DNA of 47,209 nucleotides from Spirulina subsalsa FACHB-351 (GTDB lineage Bacteria > Cyanobacteriota > Cyanobacteriia > Cyanobacteriales > Spirulinaceae): positions 1 to 47,209 of the forward strand of contig NZ_JAIHOM010000018.1 of the NCBI RefSeq assembly GCF_026130165.1, written 5' to 3'. Position numbers and translations under genes: made by a program. Below the pieces are notes generated by a model. It was not told the origin of the DNA and searched no databases. It saw nothing but the letters and a program-made list of their open reading frames with translations. Shown here in pieces: positions 44,216 through 47,209 of this stretch; within the stretch, counting starts at the first letter, position 1; every line of letters begins with the position of its first letter.

Positions 44216-47209
44216 ATGTCCCCTCTCAAACCCCTAGTCAGCTTAGGCACAACTCTCTGTCTACTCACCCTCACCCCCCCCAGTCTGGCGCAAATCATCC
44301 CAGACACCACCCTAGGAGAAGAAAACACCACCCTCACCCCCCCAACTCCCATCAACGGACAACTCGCCGAGCAAATTGACGGAGGAGCCATCCGAGGAGT
44401 CAACCTCTTTCATAGTTTCCTCGAATTCAACATCAACGACAGCCAGCGCGTTTATTTCCACAACCCCACCGGAATCACCAACATTTTCAGCCGCGTCACC
44501 GGAACCAATCCCAGCAACATATTAGGCACCCTTGGCGTAGACGGCAACGCCAACCTTTTCCTCCTCAATCCCAACGGTATTATCTTTGGTCCCAACGCTC
44601 AACTCGACATTAACGGCTCATTTTTAGCCACCACCGCCCATCGTTTATCCTTCGGCAATGGATTAGAATTCAGTGCCACTAATCCTCAACCCGCACCCCT
44701 TTTAACCGTCAATCTTCAACCCGGATTACAGTATGGAGATAACCCCCAAGGCATCATCACCAGTCGCGGCATTTTATCCGTCGGCGAAAACCTCACCCTT
44801 GCCGCCCCAAAACTCGATATTCAAGGACAACTCCATGCCGGTCAAGATTTAACTCTAAAAGCCCTCAATACCCTTAAAATTAGAGACACTTTAACCCACC
44901 CTTTCATCGCCATTGCCGACGGCAAATTAACCCTTCAAGGAAACGAAAACTTAGATATTTTTGCCCTCAACCATCCCGACAGTGGTTTATTTTCAGGTCA
45001 GGATATGATCTTACGCAGTGCCAACCCCGTCCTAGGAGATGCACACTACTGGAGTGGGGGCAGTTTTCGCGTCGAAAACCTAGATCAAACCCCCGGAGAT
45101 TTACACAGTCCCAATGATCCTATTGTCTACTCATTAGGCGATGTTTTAATCAACGAATATATCGGAACATCCCTCCATATTTTAGCCGGAGGTCGGGTTA
45201 ATATTGCCAGCGTGACCATCACCGGACCCGATGCCACGGGCAACACCATTAATCCCATCACCACCCCCAACTTAAGCACCATTACCCTCTCAGATGGGAC
45301 AACGGTTCAAGTCGATGGAACAAATCGCGCCACCTTAGATATTCGGGCAGGAATGGATACCCAATTTATCGGAATTCCGGGCCTTACAGGAGCTAATTGG
45401 ATAACACTTGATGGCTTTGCTTTTCCCACAGCAACCAACGCAGAAATTAATATCGGTGAAATTACCATTAATACTCCCGATAGTTTAGTGCTACTCACGA
45501 ATGATTATCGACCTAACCCTAACTTACAAGGAGACATCACCCTGTTAAATGGAGGGACAATTAACACCAGTAGCGCAGTGGGCAATGGGGGAGATGTTTT
45601 TATCAACTCTCGCCAAAACATTAACCTCAATGGACTCATTAATACAGCTTCCACAGTTGGCAATGCTGGAATCGTCCATGCCGTCGCTAAAAACTTGCTC
45701 CAAGTAACTCAACCCATTAATACAAACTCCATCAATGGGAATGGAGGATTGATTAACTTAGAAGGAGCAGAACTGAATATTAGCAACTCCTTTAATTCCA
45801 GTTCACTGCAAGAAAATGCAGGTAGTATTAACTTAAAAAGTCAGGGTAATCTATCAGTCCAGGGAACGTTAAGCACCACCTCCCAAGCTGGACGAGGGGG
45901 TGATATTAACATTAGAGCCAATAATAATTTAACCGTCAATCAGAATCTGCAATCTTCCTCCACAGGACTTAACTCAGGCAACATCACCCTTGAAGCAATT
46001 TTAGGGAATATTACCCTCAATAATGCCCTAGTGAATAGCAACACCTTTGGAGCAGGTAATGCCGGAAATTTGACCGTTAAAGCGGGTCAGGATGTCATCC
46101 TAAATAACCAATCAGAACTCTTAGCTGGGACTCGTAGTTCTGGTCGGGGTGCTATTTTAAACATAGACGCTCAAAATTTGAGAATAGTTAATGGTTCAGG
46201 TTTGTATAATAATACCAACAATTCAGGTCATGCTGGGACAATTTTACTTAACATTGCCAATACTATCGATTTAGACCGAGGTTTTATCTTTGTCAATACT
46301 TTTGGCGGAACAGGCAACGCGGGAAATTTAGTCATCAATAGTCAAAATTTTAACGCAAAAAATGGCTCATTAGTTTCAGCCTTTAGTCAAGGGACGGGCA
46401 GGGGGGGAGATATGGTCATTAATGCCGCTAATGGACTCCAGTTAACCGGAAATAATGAGAGTTTTAGTGGTTTATTTTTAGGAGCAACTAATTCAGGAAA
46501 TGCAGGTAACTTATCAGTGTTCACTCGTCGCTTAACTATTGAAGAAGGGGCGAGTATCTATGCTTCTACATCAGGTTTAGGACAGGCAGGAAATGTTACG
46601 ATTAACGCATTAGAATTCCTGCGCGTCATCGGAACATCACCCGATGGATTAAGTCGTAGTTCCTTATCGGCCGATACCTTTGGCGGTGGGAATGCGGGTA
46701 ATTTTACCATCCAATCTCCTTTAATTGAAATCTTAAATGGCGGCGAAATTTCAGCCTCAACCATTAGTCAAGGTAATGCAGGTTCATTGAATGTCAATAG
46801 TCAAAATTTAACGGTTTCTGGACAGAGTAATAATGGGTTAGCCAGTCGGTTAATTTTTGAATCTCAGCAAGCAGGGAATGCGGGTCAGTTAAATATTAAT
46901 GTCTCTAATGTACAGGTCAAAAATAGCGGGATTATTTCAGCCATTACCACTGATACGGGGGATGGAGGACGTTTAACGGTAAATGCTAATAATTTCCAAG
47001 TTTTTAATAATGGTGCCGTCCGTTTTGATAGTCGTGGAACGCGAGATGCAGGTCAGTTAGGGATTAATACGCGGCAGTTTACTTTAGATACAGGAGGACA
47101 GGTTTCTGCTACGACTTCTGGCAGTGGTCAAGGGGGAATTTTAAGCGTTAATGCTCAGGATTTTGTGCAGGTTTTCAATAATGCTCGTTTAAGTTTTGAT
47201 AGTAGTGGA
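44216..47209 (+). CDS. Haemagglutinin-type two-partner-secretion exoprotein (partial)
   Basis: The frame is open from ATG 44216 to the window end (998 codons), so the C-terminus is missing. A signal peptide (LVSLGTTLCLLTLTPPSLAQ) is followed by the TPS domain, with FHSFLEFNINDSQRVYF, NILGTLGVDGNANLFLLNPN and GIIFGPNAQLDINGSF. This is the filamentous haemagglutinin N-terminal fold. The rest is a long series of G-N-A-G and N-rich beta-helix repeats. It should be secreted by a TpsB/CdiB-type outer-membrane protein, which is not in the window, and probably acts as an adhesin or sheath component. Confidence 0.92.
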   Translation, partial: MSPLKPLVSLGTTLCLLTLTPPSLAQIIPDTTLGEENTTLTPPTPINGQLAEQIDGGAIRGVNLFHSFLEFNINDSQRVYFHNPTGITNIFSRVTGTNPSNILGTLGVDGNANLFLLNPNGIIFGPNAQLDINGSFLATTAHRLSFGNGLEFSATNPQPAPLLTVNLQPGLQYGDNPQGIITSRGILSVGENLTLAAPKLDIQGQLHAGQDLTLKALNTLKIRDTLTHPFIAIADGKLTLQGNENLDIFALNHPDSGLFSGQDMILRSANPVLGDAHYWSGGSFRVENLDQTPGDLHSPNDPIVYSLGDVLINEYIGTSLHILAGGRVNIASVTITGPDATGNTINPITTPNLSTITLSDGTTVQVDGTNRATLDIRAGMDTQFIGIPGLTGANWITLDGFAFPTATNAEINIGEITINTPDSLVLLTNDYRPNPNLQGDITLLNGGTINTSSAVGNGGDVFINSRQNINLNGLINTASTVGNAGIVHAVAKNLLQVTQPINTNSINGNGGLINLEGAELNISNSFNSSSLQENAGSINLKSQGNLSVQGTLSTTSQAGRGGDINIRANNNLTVNQNLQSSSTGLNSGNITLEAILGNITLNNALVNSNTFGAGNAGNLTVKAGQDVILNNQSELLAGTRSSGRGAILNIDAQNLRIVNGSGLYNNTNNSGHAGTILLNIANTIDLDRGFIFVNTFGGTGNAGNLVINSQNFNAKNGSLVSAFSQGTGRGGDMVINAANGLQLTGNNESFSGLFLGATNSGNAGNLSVFTRRLTIEEGASIYASTSGLGQAGNVTINALEFLRVIGTSPDGLSRSSLSADTFGGGNAGNFTIQSPLIEILNGGEISASTISQGNAGSLNVNSQNLTVSGQSNNGLASRLIFESQQAGNAGQLNINVSNVQVKNSGIISAITTDTGDGGRLTVNANNFQVFNNGAVRFDSRGTRDAGQLGINTRQFTLDTGGQVSATTSGSGQGGILSVNAQDFVQVFNNARLSFDSSG

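Overview
The window reads as chromosomal DNA of a cyanobacterium, most likely a filamentous one. The HIP1 octamer core (gcgatcgc) recurs throughout, and many genes belong to families typical of cyanobacteria: DUF1995, DUF2301, DUF2997, DUF3122, Tll0287-like DUF3365 haem proteins, slr1658/slr1659-type regulators, a DevB-type membrane fusion protein, a PEP-CTERM surface protein and a haemagglutinin-type two-partner-secretion exoprotein. Intergenic DNA is rich in hairpins and repeats of cyanobacterial type (gttgggtttcgct...acccaacctac, gaaaccgggtttc, gggagcag tracts, attgataatt tracts). No rRNA, tRNA or CRISPR array was seen.

Layout. 1-3.2 kb: a possible IS200/IS605 right end, an untracked 38-aa membrane peptide, a 72-aa duplicated-motif protein, an FHA-PrsW fusion protease and an unknown membrane protein. 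3.3-8.1 kb: gltX, a partner-switch pair (ATPase-like plus STAS), an aldo/keto reductase and a GT2 glycosyltransferase. 8.2-11.1 kb: an ArsR-type repressor divergent from a persulfide dioxygenase, haem-c protein, DUF3122 and rhodanese operon, with a clear operator between them. 11.4-14.2 kb (minus): DUF2997, a membrane-anchored GrpE-like protein and an Hsp70-family protein. 14.6-18.8 kb: CAP-domain exported protein, decayed tnpB, an 85-aa protein, smpB, PEP-CTERM protein. 19.1-25.3 kb: uvrC (3' end in a tandem duplication), tkt, holB-like gene with a MITE at its stop codon, DUF1995. 25.5-30.2 kb: a 1570-aa adenylate cyclase with a soluble ligand-binding domain and seven PAS domains. 30.2-37.1 kb: lepB, pentapeptide/TPR protein, two chemoreceptors, DUF2301, a family-3 solute-binding protein, tadA. 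37.7-41.2 kb: two tandem ParA paralogues and glcF. 41.3-47.2 kb: hydrolase/TetR operon divergent from a DevB-type gene, then a large exoprotein open at the window end.

The best functional units are the sulfide/persulfide operon, the Hsp70-GrpE-like-DUF2997 operon and the TetR-controlled divergent unit with two identical palindromic operators. The most unusual single genes are the multi-PAS cyclase and the FHA-PrsW fusion. One repeat element ends with TAGGG/CCCTA and in two places supplies the TAG stop codon of a host gene, which looks like TA-targeted insertion into stop codons.
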